In this document: positions 39,802 through 51,303 of the stretch, in pieces
Numbering within the stretch: position 1 is the stretch's first letter
Layout of the letters: every line of letters starts with the position of its first letter
Assembly: GCA_003260075.1 (NCBI GenBank)
Contig: QLIY01000070.1
Coordinates: forward strand, 213,349-277,348
From: Phallusia mammillata
Taxonomy: Eukaryota; Chordata; Ascidiacea; Phlebobranchia; Ascidiidae
Direction: 5' to 3'
Length of the DNA stretch: 64,000 bases
Made by a program: the position numbers and the translations under genes
The notes under the pieces: model-generated
Told to the model about the DNA's origin: nothing
What the model saw: the letters and a program-made list of their open reading frames with translations, nothing else
The model's database searches: none

Positions 39802-42793
39802 ATGCCTCCAAAGAAGAAGAAGGAAGTTGAGAAACCGCCGCTAATTTTAGGTCGATTGGGAACATCTCTAAAAATTGGAATTGTAGGTTTACCCAATGTG
39901 GGAAAGTCAACGTTTTTCAATGTCCTAACAAAAAGTGAGGTATGTAAAGAAAATCATGCACAGTTGGTAGCATTATTGTTACGATTGCATTGTGGCTTCA
40001 ATTAATTTTGATTGCAGGCATCAGCAGAAAACTTTCCTTTCTGTACTATTGACCCCAATGAAAGTAGAGTCCCAGTGCCCGATGAAAGATGGGAGTTTCT
40101 TTGCAAGCATCACAAACCAGCAAGCAAGGTATGTCATGCACACATTTGGAATAATAGTATTGTTTGTCGCATTAAAATTGTTCTTCAACTTTAAGTATGC
40201 GGAAAACGTTGTTTTAAAAAAAATATTGTGTATGTTTAGGTTCCAGCGTTTCTATCTGTTGTTGATATTGCTGGGTTGGTAAAAGGGGCAAATGAGGGTC
40301 AAGGTTTAGGCAATGCATTTCTGTCACATATCAGCAGCTGTGATGCAATCTTTCATATGACAAGAGCATTTGATGATGCAGAGGTAATTTAATAGTTAAA
40401 CTTGTTATTATCATACTTATTATGTTTTGGTCACATATTTTTGTTACACTAATTGTGACATGTTTTTATTACACGAAAGTTAACCTGATACACAGCCAGT
40501 CTGCAGAGTGTGGCAGCTGCACACGCGATTATTTTTTGAAAAAAAAAAATTGCACACCAATTTCGGGGGGTTGCACGCGGAAATTTCGCACGAAAGGCAT
40601 TTAATTGTACTGTTTTGACCTCTTTTACTTGCTTTGCGCCTATTGAACTTGGCCTTGCACGAGCGAGATCTCGTCGGGAACTGCCATGTTCTGCAGACTG
40701 GATACACAGTGGTGGGATTCAAATTTTTTGTCAGCAGTTTCTATCACAAAAGTCATATTTTTCAGCTGGTTCTATTACAAAAAGTCCATTGACAGTAACC
40801 AGTTCGCTGATGTTATAAAATTTTGTGAGAAGTTTCTATAGAACCGGTGACTGATACCCACCACTGCTGATACACTATTTTTTGTATGAAAGCTATTGTA
40901 ATAAATAAAATAGTTGTTACCTTACCAATGCTGGAATTCTGCTCACAGGTGGTGCATGTTGAGGGTGAGGTAAATCCTGTCAGGGACATGGAGATTATCC
41001 AGGAGGAACTGAGATTGAAAGATGTTGAACATCTCACCAAACGCCTTGCAGAACTGGAAAAGGTTTACACCAGAGGTGGTGAGAAAAAGGTGGATGTCAA
41101 TGCTATTTGTAATAGTGTGTTTTATTTATGAGTTGTGTTTGATTTTTGTGTCCCAATGTAACAAAAGTTAAGCAACATAAAACTAATACAATGGGGAAAA
41201 CTCACTCTTCGTAACTGTAATATACTGAATTGAGTATGCTTGGTAAAACAATACAAACATGTTTCAATTTTCTTCTCTGAAAACTATGACAAATAACCTG
41301 AGAACAGGCTGAGAGATTGGGCTCTGTTTAAAACTTTCACCAACTGGCTTGTTTTAATGTTAGTATAAATTGGAGTTCGACACCCTGACCAAAATCAAGC
41401 ACATCTTGGTGGATGAACAAAAGCCAGTAAGGCAGGGTGAATTCGGAGCAAAGGAAATCGAAGTGCTAAATGAACATCTGTTTCTGACATCAAAGCCACA
41501 GGTATACTTTTGATTCTCTTTATGCAATGTTAACATGCAGATGAAACAAAATGTTTGGCAGAAGAAATGAGTTTCTGTCGTGTGTTTTGTCTGGATAAAA
41601 TAGTCGTTTTAAAACAGTAATACTTTATTTTTTTGTGATATTAAACCATGGATATTGTTTTGTACAAAGATATACCTTGTCAACCTTAGTGAGAAAGACT
41701 ACATCAGGAAAAAGAACAAATGGTTGATGAAGATCAAGACCTGGGTTGATGAAAATGACCCTTCAGCAATACTTATTCCCTTTTCTGGATCTTTTGAACT
41801 TAAGGTAAAGCTAGTTTCAGTTTTCTGGCATATCAAACTGAGTAAAAATCTTTTTAAAAAATCAGATGAATTCAACAAATATTTGTGAAAGTTGAAAGAG
41901 TAATTCGTTGTCATGACTACAGCCGACTCTGATTTTAAATGTTGCGTTGTACGTTCCTTTCATTGTGCATGAACTAAAAATGCAGTTATTTCGCCAAGAT
42001 TTTTGACATCGCAATATCGTAGCGACACGTTAAATCGCAACAATATCGCACACGATCAGATGCGTGTCTGCGCGTGGTGCTAATTTGCCTAGCTAGATAA
42101 AAGTGGACGTCTTTACAAGTTTCGTACGCGACTATTTGCCAAATTAACGTGCCTTTGAAGAACAATGATGAAGCGACAGCATATTAAACTCATTTTTGTA
42201 ACAAAACTAACGTACAGGCAAGCTATAAGCTTTAAATAAGGCCGTGGAAAACCTTTGACGCAACTATATGTGTGTTGCAAAATATTCATTTTTTGTCCGC
42301 AAGTAATGAAACAGGCAAAATAAGCTTGCACTGCAATACATATTGGTGAATGTTTTGTTCGTTATGGATTAAAAGTTTACCAAATTATGTTTCTTTAAAG
42401 TTGGCTGGTATGGATGAAGCTGGGAAGGATGAATATCTCAAACAGGAATACAAAGATGTTGCTGTTTCCTCAGCCTTGGGAAAAATAGTTGTCACTGGTT
42501 TCAAGAAGCTCGGCTTACAGTACTTCTTCACTGCAGGCCCGGATGAAGTAAAAGCGTGGACCATTAAATGCAACACATTGGCCCCACAAGCCGCCGGAAG
42601 AATTCACACCGATTTCGAAAAGGGTTTTATCATGGCAGAGGTAATGAAGTTCAATGACTTCAAAGAACATGGCACTGAAGTAGCCGTGAAAGCTGCAGGA
42701 AAATATCGTCAGCAGGGGAAGACCTACATCGTCGAGGACGGCGACATCATATTTTTCAAGTTCAATACTCCTACACAGTCCAAGAAAAAGTAA
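39802..42793 (+). CDS. OLA1: Obg-like ATPase 1
   Basis: Cytosolic YchF-family P-loop protein that binds and hydrolyses ATP, linked to translation and stress control. Exons 39802-39939, 40018-40128, 40240-40383, 40949-41089, 41364-41501, 41670-41804, 42401-42793 total 1200 nt (399 aa; the human protein is about 396). Opens [13 protein letters not shown]. Motifs: G1 [10 protein letters not shown]3 DIAGLVKG, and NLSEKD in place of the GTPase NKxD, the change that gives this family ATP preference. A coiled segment and a C-terminal TGS-like domain follow, with [28 protein letters not shown] and [16 protein letters not shown]. Strongly conserved throughout. The intron 40384-40948 carries a nested MITE pair. 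AATAAA lies at 42900-42905. Confidence 0.97.
40485..40874. mobile_element. hAT-type MITE, CAGTGGTGGG family, outer host of nested insertion
   Basis: Right part at 40707-40866 starts CAGTGGTGGGA and ends TACCCACCACTG. Its 8-bp target duplication CTGATACA is at 40485-40492 and 40867-40874, the left copy lying beyond the inner element. Removing the inner element and one ATACACAG restores a 160-bp MITE with a perfect duplication. Located in OLA1 intron 3. Confidence 0.9.
40488..40709. mobile_element. hAT-type MITE, CCAGTCTGCAGA family, inner insertion
   Basis: Element 40496-40701 (206 bp) starts CCAGTCTGCAGA and ends TCTGCAGACTGG, with terminal inverted repeats of about 21 bp. Perfect 8-bp target duplication ATACACAG at 40488-40495 and 40702-40709. 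It sits inside the left end of a second MITE. A relative lies at 15082-15271. Confidence 0.92.
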
Positions 42794-43950
42794 ATTTTGC
42801 TCATACATCAGTGGCTGCTCTTATCGTAATTTTTCAAGGAGGTAGAAAGTGTTTATTGTTGTTTTTGCGGAGCAGTGGGTTGCACGTCGAAAGAGTCGCA
42901 ATAAATGTTTACCAGTCGACAATGCGTCGAATCAAAAAAGTGCAGATTACATTAGTCTTAACGGAAAAGGACAACACAAGTTTGTTGAATAATTGAAAAT
43001 AGTTCGGTTCTAAAAAATATCCAAGCGATTGGCGATGAGTCACAAACATAGAACTGCCGAATGACCGGAGCCTATTACCGTGAAGGACACTTCTGTGTAA
43101 ACACGAATTTAATGTGTAGTTGAAGCTAGACGTTAGTGTTTTCTCTCAGTAATAAATCGCCGAGTTGTGCACGACTGACTAACCACAGATTTTGAAATTA
43201 TTTGGTTCTGGGGATTGGAGAAAGCCCTTTAGCGCACAATACCGCATTTAAAAGTCCCAAGCCATCAAAAACCCCGGTCAACAACATAGGTTTGGAAATC
43301 TATTTTTGTTCTACTATCCATTTACGTTTGATTTCACCAAAAAACAGTAATAAGGTTTCAAGGTTTAACATCAGTAACCGGCTTTTCTAAACGGTTTGAA
43401 GTGAAAGGTTTTTATGTCACCAGGCTGCTGGAATTTGAATCGTTTAATATGAAACGAAATTGGACATTGTGTAGTATTGGTCCCAGAGACAGTTTGATTG
43501 ACGCATGAGTTCCGCCGTTTTCATAGAGCCCAAAATCCCCAGCGCACACGCAAACAAAAGTATTCAGTCGCCAGAAATCCCCGTTACGTGTAAAAGGCTG
43601 TAGCGCCTACAGGCTTCAGCCTGTTTTAAAGTGGACCAAAATTGTCTCAATGTACTGTTGGTAATGAGAGGGTATTTTTGTGGTATTAGAATAGCGCACA
43701 TTGAACGTTTGTTACACATTTTCGCTATGAGGAACAAGTTTAGAATTAGGCAATAGTTTGAAGAAAATGTTTTGAAGTGCGTAGAATTAACTGTTTTTGT
43801 TTGTTAATTTTTTTTACTTGACTCAAAAGCCAATTTAAAACAGAAGTATACAGGTGTTACCTTAACGAGTTTGTGTTTTAGTATTTCATTTACTTGTCTA
43901 AACTGATAGTGTTCAACAGTTTTTAGATTAGAAGTAGCCAATGAAAAAGA
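42794..43950. other. Intergenic spacer, OLA1 to MyD88
   Basis: OLA1 3' UTR with AATAAA at 42900-42905, then AT-rich DNA. A TTTTTAG tract ending at 43926 lies 24 nt before the MyD88 ATG and could be a 5' UTR or leader splice acceptor. No other gene recognised. Confidence 0.5.
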
Positions 43951-45682
43951 ATGGCTGAGGAAAAGAAGTTACAACCAGAAGACTTAGACGAAATGGCTTC
44001 TATTCAAATGCAGCGCAAAGAAATGGAAAGCTTTTCATCTGGATATGAAAAGCCTCCCATCGATACCCCAGTTGAATGTGACAGCACAAACACCGATGTG
44101 GCTGGTCAGTCATCATTAGGCAGACGACTAGCTGGTGTACAAGAAAGTGGTTTTGACAGTGGGAAGTCCGCAACGTCAATGCCAACATTAGATGCAAGCA
44201 CACACCTTCACAGTCCCCCACCATCATACTACAACCAACCAGAGGGTTCATGGAGTTCTGACCAAAGCACCAACCTCGAAAAGAAAGATGAAGTAAACTT
44301 AGTTGCAACATATGGAATGGGAAGACCATCTGATGACTACATGAGTATGCCTTTAAAGAAGTTAAGGTATGAAACACGGCGGCAGTTGGGTTTACATTTG
44401 GATCCAGACCGACCCACAGTTCCCAACTGGAAATCAGTGGCAGATTATTTAGGATTTAGCAATCTTCAGGCAAGTTTATCTGTTCCAATATTCTTAGTAG
44501 CCAAGTTCTTGCTTTTTACTGCTCAAATTCTTTTTTGTTCCCTGCCCCAGACTTATGTCTTGTACACCAGACCTAATTTACCTGACCATTAAAATGTGTT
44601 ACATTTTTCTGTTACAGATTCAAAATTTTGAACAAGACAGATACAAGACACAAGCTGTGCTAAATGAATGTGAAGTCAGGCAGCCAAATTTAACTGTTGG
44701 AGACCTTTGTAAAATTTTGCAAGAACTTGGTCGCCTAGATGTTATAACCGACCTGCAGGAGTGTTTTGGTAAATATAGTTTGCACACAAACTGCCCCATG
44801 GTAAAAAAAACTTAGTTGTTCTTTGTTTGCAGAGCGGGATTACAAAGAGCCCCCTCTGAATTCACTGGTTAGTGCTCGTTTTGATCAGTCACCAGCCCCT
44901 TCATACAGAACTGTGGAACCACTCCAGGAATGTGCTGTGTCAAGTACATTTTATGATCATCAACAGAAAACTGACATTCCACGTGAGTTTGTTTTGTGTT
45001 GATTAACGTTAAACAAATATTCACCATAAACTGCCTATTTACAGCACACTTACCAGAAGAAAGATATGATGCCTTCGTGTTATACAACATAGCTGATAAA
45101 GATTTTATTCTTAAGGAGTTTTTACCCAAAGTTGAAGTAGATGCACAGATAAAGCTGTTTTTGCCTGAACGTGATCTTACAGCTGGAGTGCAGTCTTATC
45201 ATGCCAAACTTAACACAATGATTGGCAGGTTAGTAAATTTAAATGTTTGTTATAGTTGTTAAATGAAACTTTTCAAAATTAAAAAACACTTGTTTTTTTA
45301 AAGGTGTTCCAAACTGATCATTATACTATCCAATGAATTTCTGACAAGTCCGGAAAGCCAATGGGCTTTAAATATGGGTGTAAGTCTTGATCCAGGTGAG
45401 TAACAAATATATCTTTAAAAATATAAAGTACAACTACAGAACTATTATACACTAAAATTTGCCTATCTTATAAACAATCAGAACAGATTGTTTACATGTT
45501 TTTAATTTTGTTATGATTTCTCTACAGCCTCTCGCATGCAAAAAATCATTCCAGTCATTTACAAAACCATAACAGAACCAAACATACTTGGAGGATACAA
45601 TGCCTGTGACAGAACAAGAGTTTTGGAAGATAGCTGGTTTTGGAACAATGTTATCAAGAGCTTAAAAAGAGGCAGAGTTTAA
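43951..45682 (+). CDS. MYD88: MyD88 adaptor (death domain + TIR)
   Basis: Cytosolic adaptor linking Toll/IL-1-type receptors to IRAK kinases through a Myddosome. Exons 43951-44469, 44618-44768, 44833-44982, 45045-45228, 45304-45395, 45528-45682 total 1251 nt (416 aa). An N-terminal extension of about 130 low-complexity residues is longer than in mammalian MyD88. The death domain runs from about MPLKKLRYETRRQLGLHL through VPNWKSVADYLGF to ILQELGRLDVITDL. A short intermediate region follows, then the TIR domain: box 1 ERYDAFVLYN, box 2 PERDLTAG and box 3 DSWFWNNVIKSL. Box 2 has Ala where the BB-loop Pro is expected. Intron 1 uses a GC donor (CAG|GCAAGT). AATAAA at 46283-46288 is a possible polyadenylation signal. 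The start ATG is the first in frame after a candidate acceptor. Confidence 0.93.
44470..44617 (+). other. GC-AG intron in MyD88
   Basis: Joining LQ to IQNFEQD in the death domain needs a donor at CAG|GCAAGT and the acceptor GTTACAG. No GT donor fits the frame. The strong match around the GC is typical of authentic GC-AG introns. Confidence 0.85.
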
Positions 45683-47609
45683 AATTGCTCCCTGCCTATA
45701 AGTATTGCACTAGTTGGACACATATTTTATGACATTGCTTATTGCTTTTTTATAAATTTTGTACATAAGTTTCATGTCACCAAGCAATGAAAGTTTTCAA
45801 GAACTTAAAAAACGTTAGCTGAACCATGTACTTTTTTTCGTGTAACGAAAAGTGTTATAATTGTATATATTTTTTTAGATTTTCTTGCTATTGATTACTG
45901 TCAACACACCCAAATCGGTAGATAGTTCTGTAAAACAATTTATACTACCAGACTGTAACTTTAGAATATGGTGTAGAGAAGACCAATCTACCAAACCCCA
46001 CATGTACACAAAGTAAAAATGTTTTGTTTATGTCATACAAACAGTTTGTTCAGGGTAGCGATTTGTTCAGGAAGTCATACAAAAGGTTTTATTAGGATCA
46101 AACTCAATTACACTAGTTAGATTTTTTTTTAGTTTTCTACTCTGTAATTGGTATTTTTACAAACACGGTGAAAAAATACCCTTTTATGGTCATTCGCAAA
46201 TTACATTACAATATTGCTTATTTTTTACTTGTTGCATTAAATAATGTTGTGAACTGCCAACCATTGTAAAAAGTCTGAACACAATAAAAAAATTGTTTGC
46301 ATGTGAAGACCCCAAATATGCTAGTTTGGCAGGTATAATATTAATTGTTTAGGACAACATTTCTATTTCCAAAATTTTAGTTTAGGTCAGGGATGGCAAA
46401 CCACTGAACCGCGGTCACGAAGTGACCATTACNCTGAACCGCGGTCACGAAGTGACCCGCCATGTGAATTTTAGTGACCCACTTGTAGTTTTTTAAAATT
46501 TATACTGATTACTATAGGCAGGGTTACCAGACTTCCAAGATTAAAAAGCAACACAATTAAATTAAAGCCCTTTGCCAGATTGCCTATTGTCTTAAAATGC
46601 AGATTGTTTAGTCAATTCTGAGGCAAGAGACATGTTTATTTAAACAAACAACTCGGAACGATTTGTTGTAACTCTGTTGACGCTGTTCAGTTCCACATTT
46701 TCATGTGAATCCTTGTTTTCACACATAAATTTGGTAAAATCAAGTGCCAGGAATCGTCTCAGCTCAGATATGACTGCTGCATGTAATAAGCTGAAAACTA
46801 CCTAGGATTGCAAGATTTGTAGAGAATATGCAGCAACAAGCTTCTCATTGTAGTGTAATAAAATCTGTGACCCACTTTGTTTTCTTTCCGATTTATGATC
46901 TCATATATGACCAATTCAACTAAAAAGGTTCACCATCCCTGGTTTGGGTATTGATTGGGAAAAAATAGGTATACATTGATCCCAGTTAAAAACATCAATT
47001 TAAAAAGTGGGTTCTTCAGTAGAGACAGTAAAATAGTTATGAAAACATTTTGCTTTCCGCAGAACAGGTTGACGGCAAGCGATAAGAAAAAGGGCATTTT
47101 AATTGTTTGCAGTATGAAATAGAAAAATGAACGTTTATTACAGTTTCTTACCAAATCTTTCTGTCATGGTGTTCGAAGTTTGGATAAACCCTTTTTACAC
47201 ACAAATACGAGAATCTTGCAGTTTGATGAGTAACAGAATGCTGAAATGTAAAAAGTGTGCAAAGTTACAAAAATTGTCGCCCAAATGCTACCGGGATAAT
47301 TTAGCATGACACAAAGAGATAGGCGTTAAACAAAATCATCGCAGACGGCATGCATTTAAATTGCAAATCATGTTAGATATTTAAAATCCCATGAGCGCGC
47401 GAGTACCGCGATTAAATATCAAATGCAAGACTTGAAACACAGGTTCCCTTGTGGTTTCACGTTTCATGTTGTAGATTTACTCAGTTTTTCACTTTATAAG
47501 AAATCATGACCTCTATATGCTTGTTTTACAGAATACATATACCAAAATTATGCACAGTATTACTAAGGCAGACTGCCGTAGATCTACTTTTGTCTAAAAA
47601 TTTGCCATT
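45683..47609. other. Intergenic spacer, MyD88 to RanBP2
   Basis: MyD88 3' UTR (AATAAA at 46283-46288), a hAT-type element at 46388-46941 containing a single-N assembly join, then AT-rich DNA up to the RanBP2 start. No gene recognised. Confidence 0.55.
46388..46941. mobile_element. hAT-type non-autonomous element, about 550 bp
   Basis: Termini CAGGGATGGCAAAC and GTTCACCATCCCTG are inverted repeats. Flanking 8-mers GTTTAGGT (46380-46387) and GTTTGGGT (46942-46949) match at 7 of 8. A 24-bp segment is duplicated around an N at 46433, so the true length may be shorter. Confidence 0.85.
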
Positions 47610-50600
47610 ATGCCATCGATGTCTGTTTCTGAAGTATCTTCAATAGTTCAGAAGGCTATAAAAAACTCCAACCCACGTGAGGTAACGAAATACTTTGGGC
47701 ATGCTTTATTATCTTTCGTTTTGATTAATTCTGACGTTACGAATTTATGAACATGTCGATGTCACATTTTTCCGGCTTGGTGATTGTTTGAGTGCTATTG
47801 TGTTACTATGTTGTCTTTCACCAAGCGAAATAAACTCAACTCACATAAAGATGTATGCAGAGAAAATATATATTGTTGCATTTGAAAATTAATGAATATG
47901 ATAATGTATTTGTTTTAATATCACACAAAAAAATGATTTAATGTTTTAATATCGACCAAAAACAGCATTTTGTAACTTTGTTTGACAGTAACATAGCATT
48001 TCTGTTGCCAATTGTGTCACAAATTTTTTAGTGTTATACAAAATTTGTCCTGATTTGTTTCTAAACTTAATTGGATACTGGTACGTACTTTTTCAGTCAG
48101 TAGAATTACAAATTAAGATGTTTTTATTTTAAAGCTTCCACTGAAGGGATTGCATTTTGGGCAATTGTGGCATGAGGCTGGTGACTACCAAAATGCTTCA
48201 CAGTGGATTACCAAATACCTCCGTGCTTATGATCGTGATCCTCAAGCCCATCGATTGCTTGGAGAGTGCTATGAAAAGTTGTCAGAATATGAATTAGCAT
48301 TAAAATGCTACAAACAGTCACTTCATATCAAACCTTATCAGGTGGGCGGTTTAACATGACAGTTCAACTGTTTTGCATATTTTCTTGCCGGTATGTAGTT
48401 AAGAATGTCAGGTAAACAAATATAAAATGTCTGTGGTCTAATGAAAACACATCTTTTAGTCAAACATGACTTTTGAAATCCCTGATGTTGACATCTGAAA
48501 CTCTATTCAATTAAGCCCTAAAACAGAGCAAAATTTTGGGTTAAAAAATTCCAGTTTAGTGCTTTAGTTTAGTTTGTTTATATATTTGTGCTCTTCAAGT
48601 GATGGGATGGTGAATAACTATGAGTTGAACTTGTTGGCACCATTTAAAGCACAACCAAAAATGTAAAATAGAGAAAAAAACGAATCAAGAAAAAAATCAG
48701 TTTGGATTTGGGACATGTTGAGCAATTTTAGCGGAATATAAAACCCATACAACCATGATTTGTTGGTTTTGCTGCAAAATATTTCAAACATTGGTTTAAC
48801 AATCCTGATTTTTTTTACAGCCACAACTAGTATTGCACATTGTTGAACTATTTCTCAATCCAGGACCAACTCAAAATCCTAATCGAGCCCAAGTATGGCT
48901 TGACAAGGCAGCTGCTGCATTACCCGGAAACCCAAATGTTTTTAAATTAAAGGTATAAGATAAAACCAAATTCATGTTAGTACCCATGTTCCAGTCTGTA
49001 TTTTATACATATAGATGGAGTTGCTTGTTGCACAACAAGCTTCACCAGCCACCCTGGAGAAAGCAATCAAAGAAGAAATGAAGCTTAGAGATAATGATTT
49101 TTCTTTGCATGAGGAGTACATTAGTTTTTTAAAGGCAAAGTTTTATTAATTTTTTTCATAAACCTTACTATCATTTGTTTACAAGTTTATTTTGACAATG
49201 TAGACTCAAGGAAACATATCCGCAGCAAATGCATACTGCAATGATTTAGATAACATTCAGTCACCACATTCCTTCTGTAATGGTTTAGAATGGTGTGCCT
49301 GTATTGTCTCCACTTATCAGGTACAAAGTATGTGCTATATAGCAACAGGCAATAAATGACTTTTTCATTTTGTTTGCAGGATTATTATGATAATAAAAAG
49401 GCAAAATCCACTTCTGCACATGAACTGCTTGTGCCAAGATTTCTTTTGTTAGAAGCACTGGCACGGTACCTGCTACTCTGTATATCTGACAAGAACTTTG
49501 AAAAGTCTTTTCAGTTGCTGCAACAGTAAGTCAAAACAAAAACATAAGCTGATAATGCCATAATAAATCAAAACTCATACAATCAGAGTAGATAATTGTT
49601 TGTCAACACAAAGCTTTGCGTAGATGGTTTTTTTATGTAACTTTATCATTGGTTACTTCTTTCTAGAATTGTTTTATTTTTGGATAAATTTGCACTGAAT
49701 ATTTCTCAACTATTTTTATATTTATTTCTTTAGATTGGATGAAGTGACATATGTGGCTGCTTCCCAATCCATTAGTGGAGAATGGCATATAGTGGAAGAA
49801 GAGATGAAGGCACAACTGGCTTGGCTTTCTGCAACATTAATGCTGCACCAAGTTGATATGGTAATATTATTTTTGTTTTAAATTAGTTTTATTCCAACAT
49901 ATCATATACTGTTTGATAAACAAATATTATGAATATTGATACTTCTTACAGAATTGATTCTATTGTTGTGCTTTTATTTAATTTCTGTTTTGTGTGCATA
50001 TTCTAGAATCAGGTACCAAGCTTGGAAGGGAGAGGACTTTGTGGGATATTGTATGCTTACAGTCTGAGCAAACCAGTACCAGGTTTGACCACTGCATGGG
50101 CTGTAAACTGTAGAAGAGCTCATACAAATTTGCCCTCAAGATTAATGAGAAATGCTGGTATGAGAATCAGCGAGTGCAGTCATATGGTTCATATACTGGA
50201 ACAAGGAAATGGCATAAAAAATCTTTTGCAAAACATCAACATGGACTTTGTAAGTTATATTTTAGGAACAATTGTTGTATAACACATCCCTGTTGATTGC
50301 AAATTAAATCAAGCGTCGTTTAATTCAGAATAACAATTAGCCATTGTGTTGTATGAAAAGTAACACACATCAGGTTTGTTGTCTCTTTTTTACAATGCTT
50401 GGTTGATTTTGTAGGTTGGACAAAATGTGTGCCGCTATCTTTGGCCTGAAACTCACAATGCCCAGTGTTCATTTCTGTGGAATTCAAAAGCAATTGCACG
50501 AAACAGAGTTACCATTCCTCCCATTGATGACATGCTTTATTTTGATCAAAGTTTGTTGGGTTTTTTATTCTATTTATTTGTGAAACTTAAATGAGTTTTT

Positions 50601-51207
50601 GTTTTCATTATTTCATTTCAGTTTCTTCGTCTTGTGCTAATTTACACAATATTGTATGGCTGGGAGTGCGGTGGTGCAAATTGGATCATCCTTCTGACTT
50701 TTTACCTTGGGTGCAGCAACTCTTTCCAAAACTACGCCTGGCTTCAAACACTGATGTCAAGAGGTAAACTGCAAGTCATGACTTGTAGATTGATGTACAT
50801 TTTCATGAATGTGGTTCTATCTGTTTCATTCCAAAGCTTAAGTTTTCGCACTCGCTAGTCCCCAAACAATAAAAAATGTTTTTCATTACAAACCGCAAAT
50901 CAAATGTTTCTGTGATGTTCTATTGTATATGTGTTGTTAAAATTATGGTTTGGAATTACTGGTCGATTAATTCCTTTGCAACTTCCTTACTAGCCCCAGA
51001 AAATGGCTTCAATTTAAACAATGAATGTATTTTCCAAAATAGGCCACACAGTATGTGAAATGGTATGATTATAAAGGCCATCCTTTTAGTGCATTTTCAC
51101 TAACCAATAGTTATACTATACTTGAATATTTAAATTATATTTAAAGCCTGATCTATACTTGAATTTTTAATAACTAAATGTTATTTACAATTATTATGTT
51201 TTGCGAT

Positions 51208-51303
<96 letters not shown>

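Noticed and set aside
44000..44377. Reverse-strand ORF opposite MyD88 exon 1
   Set aside because: Shadow of the coding exon; the sense frame continues into conserved death-domain sequence.
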